DNA of 64,000 nt from Diphasiastrum complanatum (taxonomy: Eukaryota > Streptophyta > Lycopodiopsida > Lycopodiales > Lycopodiaceae). Below are positions 11,258 through 20,599 of the stretch, piece by piece (the stretch's first letter is position 1; every line of letters starts with the position of its first letter). Under the pieces are notes generated by a model. It ran no database searches and had not been told where the DNA came from. It saw only the letters and a program-made list of their open reading frames with translations. The position numbers were made by a program, and so were the translations under genes. The stretch is from positions 9,421,000-9,484,999 of the forward strand of contig CM055111.1 in the NCBI GenBank assembly GCA_029204225.1, written 5' to 3'.

Positions 11258-11541
11258 CATAGAATCTGAGAACCGTGAACGGTTCACCTCAAAACCGTAC
11301 GGTTCACAAAGATTTTACTGGTGAACCGTACTAATTAATTAATTAAATAATCTTTTTATTTTAGTTTCCACCTCCAAAAATAGCCCAAAAAAATGCCAAA
11401 AAAAACCAGAATGAGGGCCAAAAACAGTGAAATGGGTTTTGGGGGGGAAAGGGTTAAAAAAATTAATTAATTAATTAACTATTAATTACAAGAACCGTAC
11501 CACGGTTCATGAACCGTGGTACGGGAACCGTGGGTTCTATG
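11258..11541. mobile_element. Small non-autonomous hAT-type element (MITE), 284 bp
   Basis: The element begins CATAGAA and ends TTCTATG. It is flanked by ATATGTAG (11250-11257) and ATATGTGG (11542-11549), an 8-bp duplication matching 7 of 8, the length made by hAT transposases. Both subterminal regions are packed with GAACCGT/ACGGTTC palindromes. The middle is AT-rich and noncoding. The terminal CATAG/CTATG is shared with the 6.2-kb hAT at 13441-19658. Confidence 0.7.
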
Positions 11542-11549
11542 ATATGTGG

Positions 11550-13432
11550 ACAGCAGTACCATGTGGCATGTAATGATGTACATTGTGATTTGAATGTGCT
11601 CTCTAGCACTTATTTATGCCATAATAGATAATATAAGGCTAGAAATAAAATCAAAAAAAAAAAAGAAACCTAAAATTGTTTCGCCAAATCTGATTGTTTC
11701 CCGTTTCAATTTGTAAAGGCATTTTGAAAAGGTCCATGAAACATTGCCCTAGCCTATGTTGGTGGCCCTGAGACCAGTCAGTAGATGTATAACTGTATAT
11801 CCTTCCAGATTTAATAAAGTTGGTTGCACAACAATTCCATGCTACCAAGCCAATAATAGACAAATAGTAATGTGAAGGTTAGCACGGTTGTAACACTTAT
11901 TACATCAATGCCCAATCGTATTGCCCGTAATATGCATAAATACATCTACGTCAGCTTTTCAAGATTTAGAAGTAGCCATTTGCTAAGTTTCTATCACTCC
12001 TCCAGGGGAAGAAAGAGTCAGCCGTGATAAGTATAAGAATAAAAGATAAGTCACATTTAGAATGTACCTTATTTGTGTCAAAATCAAGGTCCACAATGGC
12101 TGCACTTGTAGGTAGAGTATATTCTTCCATATAGTGTCGTGACTTTGAGGACCATATTCGTATTTTCTACCAATCAAAGAAAAAACTCTGGTAAAAAACT
12201 TAGCAAACAAAACATAAAAATTCTACCAAAGCTAGAAATGATGGAAACATCTTATTAGATAACATCTCAGAAACCCTCAAAGTTGAAAGGCATTATCAAG
12301 TTTCACATCAACAAAAAAAATCTTTGACGAACCATAACACTTACTTCATATTTGGCAGAATATTCAACCATTATTACACATCGTCTACTTTGTCCATAGT
12401 TCCTAGTCTTTCAAAACATACTTTTTCCTAATGGCATTTAATATGCATACAGCACATAACATATAAAAATTTCCCCACACATGCATAGAATTTTCTATTT
12501 AGAGATTTTTTTTTTGAAGTTCATAAAACACCATGATTCCAATGTTAAAATACCATTTAAAATTTAGTATTTTTCATCCTCAAACACAAGTACTTAAAGT
12601 GACTCTAGAGAAATACTTCTTGAAAGACTAGCATCAACTAAATTAACAGAGGTTCAAGGGGAATTAGCACCACATGTCGTTTTTTGTAGTTATGTATGCT
12701 GGACATCTTTTTCAAGGCAATTCATAGATAGAGACTTGATAGGCTATCTCTAGTTATCATTGTACTTCAGTAGTCCTCTACTTGAAAGAGCTTATTACTA
12801 TGTTAGGTTCTCAGGCTCAAGTTAGCATTCAAGATAGCCACTTTCACTAAATAGTTGATTTTGTTTCACAATTTGCTTTTGAAACGATCGCACAAGCCAA
12901 GTACCATGTAACCACCCCAACCACTGGCCTATTGGCTATATAGTCATTTCTAGTCATTCAATGTTACATGTGAAGACAACATTAGAAAGCTCTCAAACTT
13001 CTTTTTTCAATGAGCTATGGCTCAGTTTAATCCGCTAGGACTTGATCTTTGTTTTTTGCCAGAACAACATTTTTCTACAAACTACATGGCACAACTAGGC
13101 GTCCCAAACCCTAAAACGTTTGAACAGTCAATCAAATGTTCAAATGACTCACATCCCCTTCATTTGCTCGAACAATCAGTCCCTTCAACTACACAGCCAT
13201 CCTACTAGGTAATCAACACATTCGTCTACCCTAGATAGTCAATTCAATACATGAGATAAACAATGAGTCATCTATTCGTGCCAATGTTTCATTGAAATGT
13301 GTTTCATTAATGAAACTTCATTTTGAAAAGTCCAGTTCAAACAATCCATCTGAAACAGATTTTATAGATTTAAAAAAGCTATAGAAATATTAAAAATTAA
13401 AACCTAATTATTTTTCTTGGTTTTAAACCATT
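11550..13432. other. AT-rich intergenic stretch, no gene recognised
   Basis: Only short unsupported ORFs are present on both strands, with no recognisable motif, splice pattern or repeat. It contains the preferred insertion context (GTGTATAG) of the hAT element at its right edge. Confidence 0.5.
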
Positions 13433-13440
13433 GTGTATAG
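13433..13440. repeat. Left target-site duplication GTGTATAG
   Basis: Identical to the 8 bp immediately right of the element (19659-19666). Eight base pairs is the diagnostic duplication length of the hAT superfamily. Confidence 0.85.
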
Positions 13441-13530
13441 CATAGGTCCCGCAGTACTGGGTACCGCGGATCCCGGTACCGCGGGACCGTACTGGTACCG
13501 CAGTACCATCATGGTACCGCGGTACCACAA
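13441..13530. repeat. hAT left terminal/subterminal region with GGTACCGC palindromes
   Basis: Within about 90 bp there are several copies of GGTACCGC or its complement, plus GTACTGG variants, giving near-perfect local palindromes. In hAT elements such clustered subterminal motifs are transposase binding sites. The matching cluster lies at 19556-19658. Confidence 0.7.
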
Positions 13531-13811
13531 TATAGTAATATTTTTATTATTTAATATTTTTTTAAATTTTTTTTTACCTAAACCTACCCACCCCCCTCGC
13601 ATTTCCTCTGAAATTTTTTTGCGCCCTCTCCGCCCTGCCATCGCTGCTAGTTTTTCCTGCCTGCCTTTGATTCCTTGCGTCGCCCATCGCCCACGCAACG
13701 CCCTGCCTTGCATCTGATTTCCTTTGCCCTGCATTCGCCCATTTTCAGCGTCTCTCCAACAGTGAACCCTGCTGTTTTTTTTCCAGCAATCCATCCCTCA
13801 TTTCATCTACA

Positions 13812-16463
13812 ATGGTGCAATCCGTTCTTTCCGGTCTGTGGGACGAGGTAGACATTGTCAGGTGGGTTGCCGACAAGGCCAACAAGACCGGTCAGAAGAT
13901 CGTGCGCTGCCGATACTGTCTCGTCGAGTTTGCTGCATCCCTCACTCGCCTTAAAGGCCATCTGCTCGGTGCACGCGCCAAAAATGGTGCCACCTTGAAT
14001 GCTGCCCCTTGTGGCAGCATGACCGTCCCCGACAGGCAGCGACTACTGGACACCTACAGGCCGCGGCTCGTGGCAGGGAAGAACACCATTTCGGAGGGCA
14101 TTCTCCGATTTTGCACCGCTCCTTATGTGGCTAACCCAGAGTTGCTGCCTGCTTGGCTGGCACGCACGAGGAGAGGGAGTGCATCCTCCTCTGGTCCCTT
14201 TGCCCCTCAGACAGTTCTGCCTCACGCACCCCCATCTGCTCAGATTCCGGTGGATCCCGTCCCATCGCGTCCGCCAGTTGCCACTGCGGTTCCACCACCA
14301 CCCACTGTTGCTCGCAGTCCACTAGTCTACGACTTTCTCATGGACTCTCCGCCACCCGAGCAGGCCCAGGATGGTACTGGGCGGGCCTTCGAGGATGTGG
14401 AAGAGATCCCTTCTTCCTTCCCTTCCCATCCGGATGACCTCCTCAGCCAGCAGTTTTCGTACCCCATGCCAGATGTTGCCCCTCCACCAGTGCACCCCAC
14501 CTATGCTGCTGCACCCATCCCTGCCAGTGCATCCCACTCTCCCCATTCCACGTCTACAGCCGATGCATCCACCAGTGCCCAGCCTGTCGCGTCATCGTCC
14601 ATTCCCGTCACGGTTGGTGCACCGTGCTGGAGGTCCACCACCCGTCGCCCACCAGGGAGAGCCCTTGTGCAGCAGACCATTCGCGGCGCACATCAGCCGC
14701 ACATGGACAGAGAGGCCACACAGGCCGTGGCCAGTCTGATTTACGAGTTGAACCTGCCCTTTGCCATCACCGACTCTGAGCCCTTCAGAAGGGCCTTCCG
14801 CCTTGCACAGTCTGTCAGCCCTAGCTGGAGAGTCCCTAGTTCAGAGGTTGTCCGCACACACATGCTGAGGGATAGGGTCGAGTCCTTGTCTAGAGAGATG
14901 GAGCCTCTATGTCGGCACTGGGCCACTTACGGTTGCAGCATCATGTCCGATGGCTGGATTGATGTCAGGAGGAGGCCGATCCTCAACATACTGGTCTCCA
15001 GCTGCATGGGCACACAGTTTTTGAGGGCAGTGGATTGCAGCAGGGGGGGGAGAGTCATATCTGCAGAGTTCATGTTTGATGTCATCAGGTCTTCCATCCT
15101 AGCCATAGGCCCACAGCATGTCGTCACGGTGGTGACCGACAATGCCACGAACTGCATTCAGATGGGTGTACTGCTAGGGGCCGAGTTCCCTCATATTGTT
15201 CATACCCCCTGTGCAGCCCACGGCATAGACCTTCTGATGGGGGACATTGGAGCACTTCCTTGGGTTAGAGCCATCGTTCGGGAGGCCCTCTTCCTGGTGA
15301 CTTTTGTCACCAGAAAGAGGCGTGTCTTGCCATGTTCTGGGTGTTCAGCCATCTGGACCTCCGTAAGCCAGCCCCCACGCGCTTTGCATTCGACTTGGTG
15401 GTCATCGACCGTTTGATCAGGTGCAGGGCCCAACTTCTACAGATGGTTGCCAATGATCTTTGGGGTGCCAATACATTTCCGCACACTGAGGATGGGGAGC
15501 ACTTTTCTTCCACGATGAGGGGAGACCAGTTCTGGAGGGATGCACAGACATTGTCAGGACTGCTTCGACCACTCTACATTGTGCTCCGCATGGCTGACAG
15601 CGAGGGGTCGACACTTGGACTGGTGTATGAGCTCATGGACCGGATTGGACAGTTCCTGCAGTTGCCCATCTTGCAGCCAGAGAGGTAAGCGGTACAGTGT
15701 TGCAATTGACCTTTATCTTTTCAGTACTTGCTAGTTTGTTTTTCTGTCAATGTTAAGCTTTTTCGTAATGCTCTAAACCACATGCCCCTCACCTGCAGGA
15801 TGACAGAGCTGAAGTTCATATGGGAGACGCGGTGGAACTACTTCCACAGGAGTATCCACAGCGTTGCACACATGCTGCATCCCCTCTTCCTCTCTCCGAC
15901 ACAGATCGCAGACAGGGAGCTTGAGGCCGATTGGATTCAGTACATTCACAGGGTGGGTCCACACATAGGTTTGGATCCTATCAGGCTCATGGAGGAGCTC
16001 GCTGCATTTCGTTTCGGCATGGGCACATTCGGCCACCCGGCTGCCCAGGATCCAGAGAGGAGGCGGCTACCCATTACCTGGTGGACCATGTTCGGTAGCA
16101 CATACCCATCTATACAACGTCTTGCACTGCGTGTCCTTTCTCAGGTATGCATCTCATTTTATCCTCCATTTTTGTGTTTCGTTGAAGTTCCACCTTTGCC
16201 ACAATGTGCTGAAGTATTTCAATGCACGCACCACAGGACTGTGCTGCCTCTGTGTGTGAGCGTAATTGGAGCACATGGGCACTCATTCACACGAGGAGAA
16301 GAAACCGGTTGTCAGTGAGTCAGTTGGAGCGGTTGGTGTTCTGTAGCACCAACGCACGTCTCGCCAGGAGGCTTCCGACCATTACGAGCGCATTGCAAGT
16401 GATAAGCAAATCTTTCATAGCATGTTGGTTGACTCCTGGTATGTTGGTTTCATTTCTTGATAA
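13812..16463 (+). CDS. hAT transposase (BED, DUF659, dimerisation region), three exons
   Basis: The cut-and-paste transposase. From ATG 13812: a BED zinc finger (Cys33, Cys36, His50, Cys67), a long Pro/Ser linker (about 120-290), then the DUF659/RNase H-like core with MSDGWIDVRRRPILN, VVTDNATNC and TPCAAHGIDLL, which include two expected acidic catalytic positions. Intron 1 is 15685-15798 (AGAG/GTAAGC...TGCAG) and intron 2 is 16145-16236 (CTCAG/GTATGC...CACAG). The third exon carries DCAASVCERNWSTWALIH and RNRLS, the C-terminal hAT dimerisation block. One-base shifts near 15312 and 16370 break the frame, so this copy is probably inactive. The end at 16463 is the reading without a third intron; see the tail feature. 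Confidence 0.75.
15685..15798 (+). other. hAT transposase intron 1 (114 bp)
   Basis: Donor AGAG/GTAAGC and acceptor ACCTGCAG/GATG. Removing it splits one Arg codon and joins LQLPILQPER to MTELKFIWETRW in frame, which supports it as real. Confidence 0.7.
16145..16236 (+). other. hAT transposase intron 2 (92 bp)
   Basis: Donor TCTCAG/GTATGC and acceptor CACCACAG/GACTGT, phase 0. It joins ALRVLSQ to DCAASVCERNWS, reconstituting the conserved hAT C-terminal motif. Confidence 0.75.
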
Positions 16464-16500
16464 AGTTGTCTTTCTGACATGCAAATTTTAAACCTTGCAG

Positions 16501-18129
16501 ACGAAGATATCCGATTTGGAGCGCCAGGTTGACTTGCCTACGGACAGCACCCATCCCATGCCTGCAGATGACCTGGGCACACAGTTGATGGCAGAGAGAG
16601 AGAGGGAGCTTGCCGAGATGAGAGAGAGAGAGAGCTTGGGCTTGAGCACAGAGAGCCCCCATTGTATGAGGCAGATGAGCCAGTGTCAAAGGATGAGCAT
16701 GATGAGGATGAGCCCATTCGGGTTGTGTTTGCCAAACCAGAGAGGGATGAGGCAAATTATACAAGTGCAGGGCACACGCCACGGGCAGGGGTCACAGGTG
16801 CATCACGTGGCAGAGGTGGGACACATGGCACATGTTATACCGGCAGACAGGCAGGGCACACAGGGGGGGGGCAGTGGCATACCTACCTATGTCGGCATGA
16901 TGGAGGAGGCTCTTGATAGAGGGCAGAGTGGTTTAGATGCCGGTCCCGCAGATGTTTGGATGCGTGCAGCACAGAGTCATGGCCGTTACTACGACAGCAC
17001 ACCAGAGGAGGCACCTGATGACTTTCATTGCACAGATTGGGAGGCCATGCAGGGTCTACAGGGTGCACATGATGAGGCACGGGATGAGGCTTGGGTTGAT
17101 TCAGGGGTTGGTGCACAGGATGATTCAGAGGTCGGTGCACAGGATGATTTAGAGGCTGGTGCACAGGATGAGTCCCAGAGCCCAGAGCATTTGTATTCGG
17201 ATGCCCAGCTGGCCGACTTGGTTGCCACATTGGATTCAGAGGCCCAGCAGATGCCGAGTGTCAGGGCGCCCCCATCATCTCTTGCCAGCATGCCATACAC
17301 AGAGTCCCAGCCAGAGCAGCCGCATGAGGTGCCTACAGTTCCTCCAGCTCCTCAGAGGGTGTATGTGCGTCGCACAGCTCCTCCAGTGCCACCGATGCCA
17401 TTTAGGCCTACAGCCCCTCCATCGTCGTTTACTTCTGCACCACCAGGTCTCCATGGCAGGCCACCATCTGTGCCCAGGTTTTCTCTTGCAGCACCCACAT
17501 CACATCCTCCTCCTTTGGCAGCACCCACGTCACATCCTCCTCCTTTGGCAGCACCCAAGATGTACCAATACCGGCCACCACAGCACCCCTTTCAGTACAT
17601 ATCGCCAATGTACTCGCCTCCTGCACAGCCAATTCCTCCACCTGCAGCAGCCCCACGGGCACACACTCCACGAGCTCATCCTCCTCGCTCAGTTGCACAG
17701 GGAGTTCCCTCTTTTGCTTCCCTATCCCAGTCGGCCTCAGCTTGAGCCCAGCCTAGCTAGCCAGGTGATTTGCATGGGGGTGACGAGGCATTGACAGCTC
17801 CTCTTGTCCGCAAGAGACCAGGCAGGCCCAAGGGTGCACCGAACAAGAAAGGCAAGGCACAGAAACTGCCAGGGAGGAGAGGACGACCACGCAGGGCTCC
17901 AGGTACAGGTAGAGGTGCAGTATCACAGCCAGTTGGAGCAGGTGTTGTTGGTTTGGCCTGCTTGGGGGCTGATGCGGAGGCTGATTGGGAGGATGAGGAT
18001 GACGAGTCTTCCCCCTCGGATACACAGCCCATGCCAGTTCCAGACAGGCAGAGATATCGGCTGCGAGAGTCAGCTCGGGGCCCTGAGTTGTCTCCAGAGC
18101 ATTCGTCTGAGTCAGAGCCAGAGCATTGA
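16501..18129 (+). pseudogene. hAT C-terminal extension: acidic, Pro-rich, two AT-hooks
   Basis: Coding-like sequence continues after the dimerisation block. A candidate third intron (16439-16500, ...CTCCTG/GTATGT...CTTGCAG) precedes it, but splicing there gives an immediate stop, so the join is unresolved. Contents: a charged helix with an (AG)n-encoded ERERE run, an acidic block (DEHDEDEPIRVVF, frame-shifted at the AG run and at a G8 run near 16864), a threefold 30-bp repeat giving VGAQDDSE-type units (17104-17170), a twofold PTSHPPPLAA repeat (about 17488-17550), and a Pro-rich segment ending at TGA 17743. After a second stop (TAG 17758) the same frame encodes RKRPGRPKG (about 17809-17838) and GRRGRPRRAP (about 17872-17901), both AT-hook motifs, then an acidic tail ending SESEPEH. 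It may be part of the transposase or a separate gene. Confidence 0.5.
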
Positions 18130-18652
18130 TTGTGTCTTTGTTGTTTTAGTTTCAGTAGTTTGTCTCTAGCAGACGGTCTACCATTGTACTCAGATGATTT
18201 TTCACATTATATACAGTGTTTGGCCTACATTATTTGCTGCACATTGCGCATATGTCGCTCTGTACATGTGATGCTTTATTTTATGTCGAAGAATTCTATG
18301 TGCGTGTCTGAATCCTATTTTCATTTAATTTCGTTTGAAGTGAATGCTAGCTTCACATATATGCACCTACATCATGAGCAAAGCAATCACCCCTACACCC
18401 CAAACGACATTTCATAAACACATGTAATACATCTGCATTTAAAAAAATAACAGACATTGCATCTTACATGACCAGGCTCGCGTTGCACAAAAAACAACTA
18501 TGTATGTATTCAACCGTTGTATCAGGATAACATCACATATACTGTCATTTTTTTAAGCAGCCATCTAGTTATTTGCTGCACCATAAACTGCCGAAAACTA
18601 CATAGGAACAATCCGCCACATACGGCTGGACCTCATCTATTCTAAACATCTC
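18130..18652. other. Convergent intergenic region inside the hAT element
   Basis: A 520-bp AT-rich stretch between the plus-strand tail and the minus-strand second gene. No protein motif is seen; it probably holds both 3' UTRs. Confidence 0.5.
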
Positions 18653-19018
18653 TCACTGATCCTCCACCGACTCCTCGCCCTCGTCTGGTGCATTGTTTTG
18701 TCGCTCTTGCTCTGCTTCCCGGTTAGCCTGAGCTGCCTCCTGGTTAGCCCGACGTCTGGCCGCCCTTTCCCTGACCATGATGAGCTGCCGTCGTGTGAAA
18801 TTCATTCCGATCTGCTCATCCAGATCCAGCTCGACAGCGGGGACAAGACCCACAGCGGGGGCGGGTGGCTCCGGTTCCGGATTTCTCTGTCGAGTTTGTC
18901 GCAGCATCTCTCGGATATCTACCTCTTGCTTCCGATGCCTCTCGTTGTGCCTTCGGATATCTTCCTCAAGCTTCCTCCTGGCTTCGCCCTCGGGCTTCGG
19001 TGGTATGCGCTCTGCCAT
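18653..19018 (-). CDS. Second hAT-borne gene, small charged coiled-coil protein
   Basis: A 121-residue frame on the strand opposite the transposase, starting MAERIPPKPEGEARRKLEED. It has a strongly charged helical segment (IRRHNERHRKQEVDIREMLR), a short Pro/Glu linker (NPEPEPPAPA), an amphipathic stretch (GMNFTRRQLIMVRERAARRR) and an acidic tail ending GEESVEDQ. I do not recognise the family. The ATG at 19018 is chosen because upstream in-frame codons lack an ATG; a TATA-like box lies about 165 bp upstream. It could be an accessory factor of transposition or a captured host fragment. Confidence 0.5.
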   Translation of the reverse strand: MAERIPPKPEGEARRKLEEDIRRHNERHRKQEVDIREMLRQTRQRNPEPEPPAPAVGLVPAVELDLDEQIGMNFTRRQLIMVRERAARRRANQEAAQANREAEQERQNNAPDEGEESVEDQ

Positions 19019-19180
19019 CTCGATCGACCTTCTCCTCACAGCACCCTGGTCCTTGAACACCCTCTCACAGCACCCTGGCTCTCAAACAGCCTGTCACCGT
19101 CTCTCGCTTGCTCTCTCACTGTCTATCACTAGCTCTCTCACAGCCTCTGAAAATGCTGACCACAATGGCATTGTGAGTGC

Positions 19181-19190
19181 CTATTTATCC
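19181..19190 (-). promoter_or_regulatory. TATA-like box for the opposing hAT gene
   Basis: The minus strand reads GGATAAATAG, 163 bp or more upstream of ATG 19018. Position and strand fit a core promoter for the small gene. Confidence 0.35.
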
Positions 19191-19228
19191 CCACAGCCTG
19201 ATCGGCCATGTGGATCCCCATCATCCCT

Positions 19229-19416
19229 GCATGTGCCTCTGTACCTTCCCCCATGTGATGCTCCCCCCTGTGTTGGTCTCCCATTGGGCCCATGGTCTGC
19301 TCACCCACAATGCCCATGTGCCTCTGTACTCTGTACATGTGATGCTACCCCCCCTGTGTTGGTCTCCCATTGGCCCCTCGGTCTGCTCACTCGCAGTGCC
19401 CATGTGCCACTACAAC
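19229..19416. repeat. About 85-bp tandem repeat, two copies
   Basis: Two adjacent copies share CATGTGATGCT, CCCTGTGTTGGTCTCCCATT and GGTCTGCTCAC at a spacing of about 84 bp. It lies upstream of the minus-strand gene, within the right third of the hAT element. Confidence 0.65.
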
Positions 19417-19555
19417 AGTCCCTTGCATCATGTACTGTACCTTCTTTTTTTACACCCTAAACCCCCTTTTTCTACTTTTTTTTGTCCTTTTTTTGTTAGT
19501 TAATATGCAAAAATTAAACATTAAAAATATTAAAAAATAAAAAAAAATATTAAAA

Positions 19556-19658
19556 ATGGTACCGCCCTGGTACCGCGGATCCCAGGGCGGTACCGTACCG
19601 GCGGTACCACTGATATGGTACCGGCGGTACCATACCAGCGGTACCACGAGGTACTATG
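19556..19658. repeat. hAT right subterminal/terminal region
   Basis: At least six GGTACCGC/GCGGTACC motifs occur in about 100 bp, ending GAGGTACTATG. It mirrors the left cluster at 13441-13530. The last base is followed directly by the duplicated GTGTATAG. Confidence 0.7.
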
Positions 19659-19666
19659 GTGTATAG
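19659..19666. repeat. Right target-site duplication GTGTATAG
   Basis: Exact copy of 13433-13440 and defines the right end of the hAT element. Confidence 0.85.
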
Positions 19667-20129
19667 TATAGCTCTTTTTGTTTCAAGGGTGAGAGTATGT
19701 GAGGGTCTAAATCATGAATTAAGATATAGAATGTGCTTGAAACTTGAAAATTGAGGCAAAGAGAGCATGAGGGAGAGAGAACTTAGAAGTTAGTGTAGTG
19801 TTAGTTGTGAGAGCAATGTTAGAACTTAGATTAGTATATTTTTGCCATTAAAGAAGGCCAAAAGTAAATCCCCCCCCCCCAAAAATAAAACCCCTAAATA
19901 CAAATTGTTTTGTTAAAGTAATGCCTTCCTCTCCTTCACTACCATCTACATTTCTAAACACGTTATTCCATTTAAACCATGACAATATAGTCCAATACAA
20001 AATGCCTAAGCGTCAACCTAATCTAGATGATTCTTTAAAGTATAACCTTCTCCTCTTTTCACTGCTTGGATTATTCTCCCATAATCCTATAGTTAATCTA
20101 CACCATTTTATTTGTGTTTCTACACAGTC

Positions 20130-20416
20130 TGCAAAAATACATGGGAACTGCTTAACAGGTGGACATTAAGCAACAGTTTATCACCTCCTATTCGCCTCAG
20201 TTGAATGGACTTGTTGAGAGAAAGAATCGAACCTCATATCCTCTTTCCAAAAGTACGAACACACTATTCCATTTAAATGGTTGTTTTACATCCTCGTACA
20301 ACGATCGCCCACCCTTAGATCATGCTTCATCTTTCTCTCACAAATTTTGTGCAATTTTTACACCTTTGTATGTTGCACTCCCCTTCCTCATCTCCACTTC
20401 ATGCCCATTCCATTAG
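20130..20416 (+). pseudogene. Ty1/copia integrase fragment
   Basis: One frame reads IKQQFITSYSPQLNGLVERK, then NRT. It matches the end of the copia integrase core (usually TPQQNGVAERKNRT), including the Glu of the DDE triad. The surrounding frame decays within about 80 residues. The fragment stands alone, with no adjoining gag, RT or LTR recognised. Confidence 0.55.
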
Positions 20417-20574
20417 TTCCTTGGCATGCCTTCCATTAACACCTTCTCTAGGCCACTCTTCCTCCTCAATTCACCTCCTCCCTTAGCTTTTACTACCATT
20501 TGGAAGATGAGTGTGAGCTACGGACCAGGAAGGCAGAGACAAACAACCCTAACCCTAATTTCAACTCCTAAAGC

Positions 20575-20584
20575 CTATAAATAG
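20575..20584 (+). promoter_or_regulatory. TATA-box-like CTATAAATAG
   Basis: A perfect plant TATA consensus followed by a pyrimidine-rich segment. No gene follows, so it may be a retroelement LTR promoter relic. Confidence 0.3.
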
Positions 20585-20599
20585 CTCAGATGAATTTCA

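Larger units (their letters stand above)
13441..19658. mobile_element. 6.2-kb hAT DNA transposon with perfect 8-bp TSD
   Basis: The element starts CATAGGTCCC at 13441 and ends GGTACTATG at 19658. It is flanked on both sides by GTGTATAG (13433-13440 and 19659-19666), an exact 8-bp target duplication. The terminal inverted repeats are short and imperfect, and both subterminal regions contain clusters of GGTACCGC. Inside are a plus-strand transposase gene with introns (from 13812), a long Pro-rich/AT-hook tail (to 18129) and an opposing small gene (18653-19018). Intact ends suggest a fairly recent insertion, though the transposase has frame breaks. Confidence 0.85.

Noticed and set aside
13423-13794. 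123-residue minus-strand ORF over the hAT left end
   Set aside because: Shadow of the palindromic terminal region and transposase leader; no motif.
16450-17300. Several minus-strand ORFs of 65-115 residues
   Set aside because: Antisense shadows of the repetitive transposase tail.
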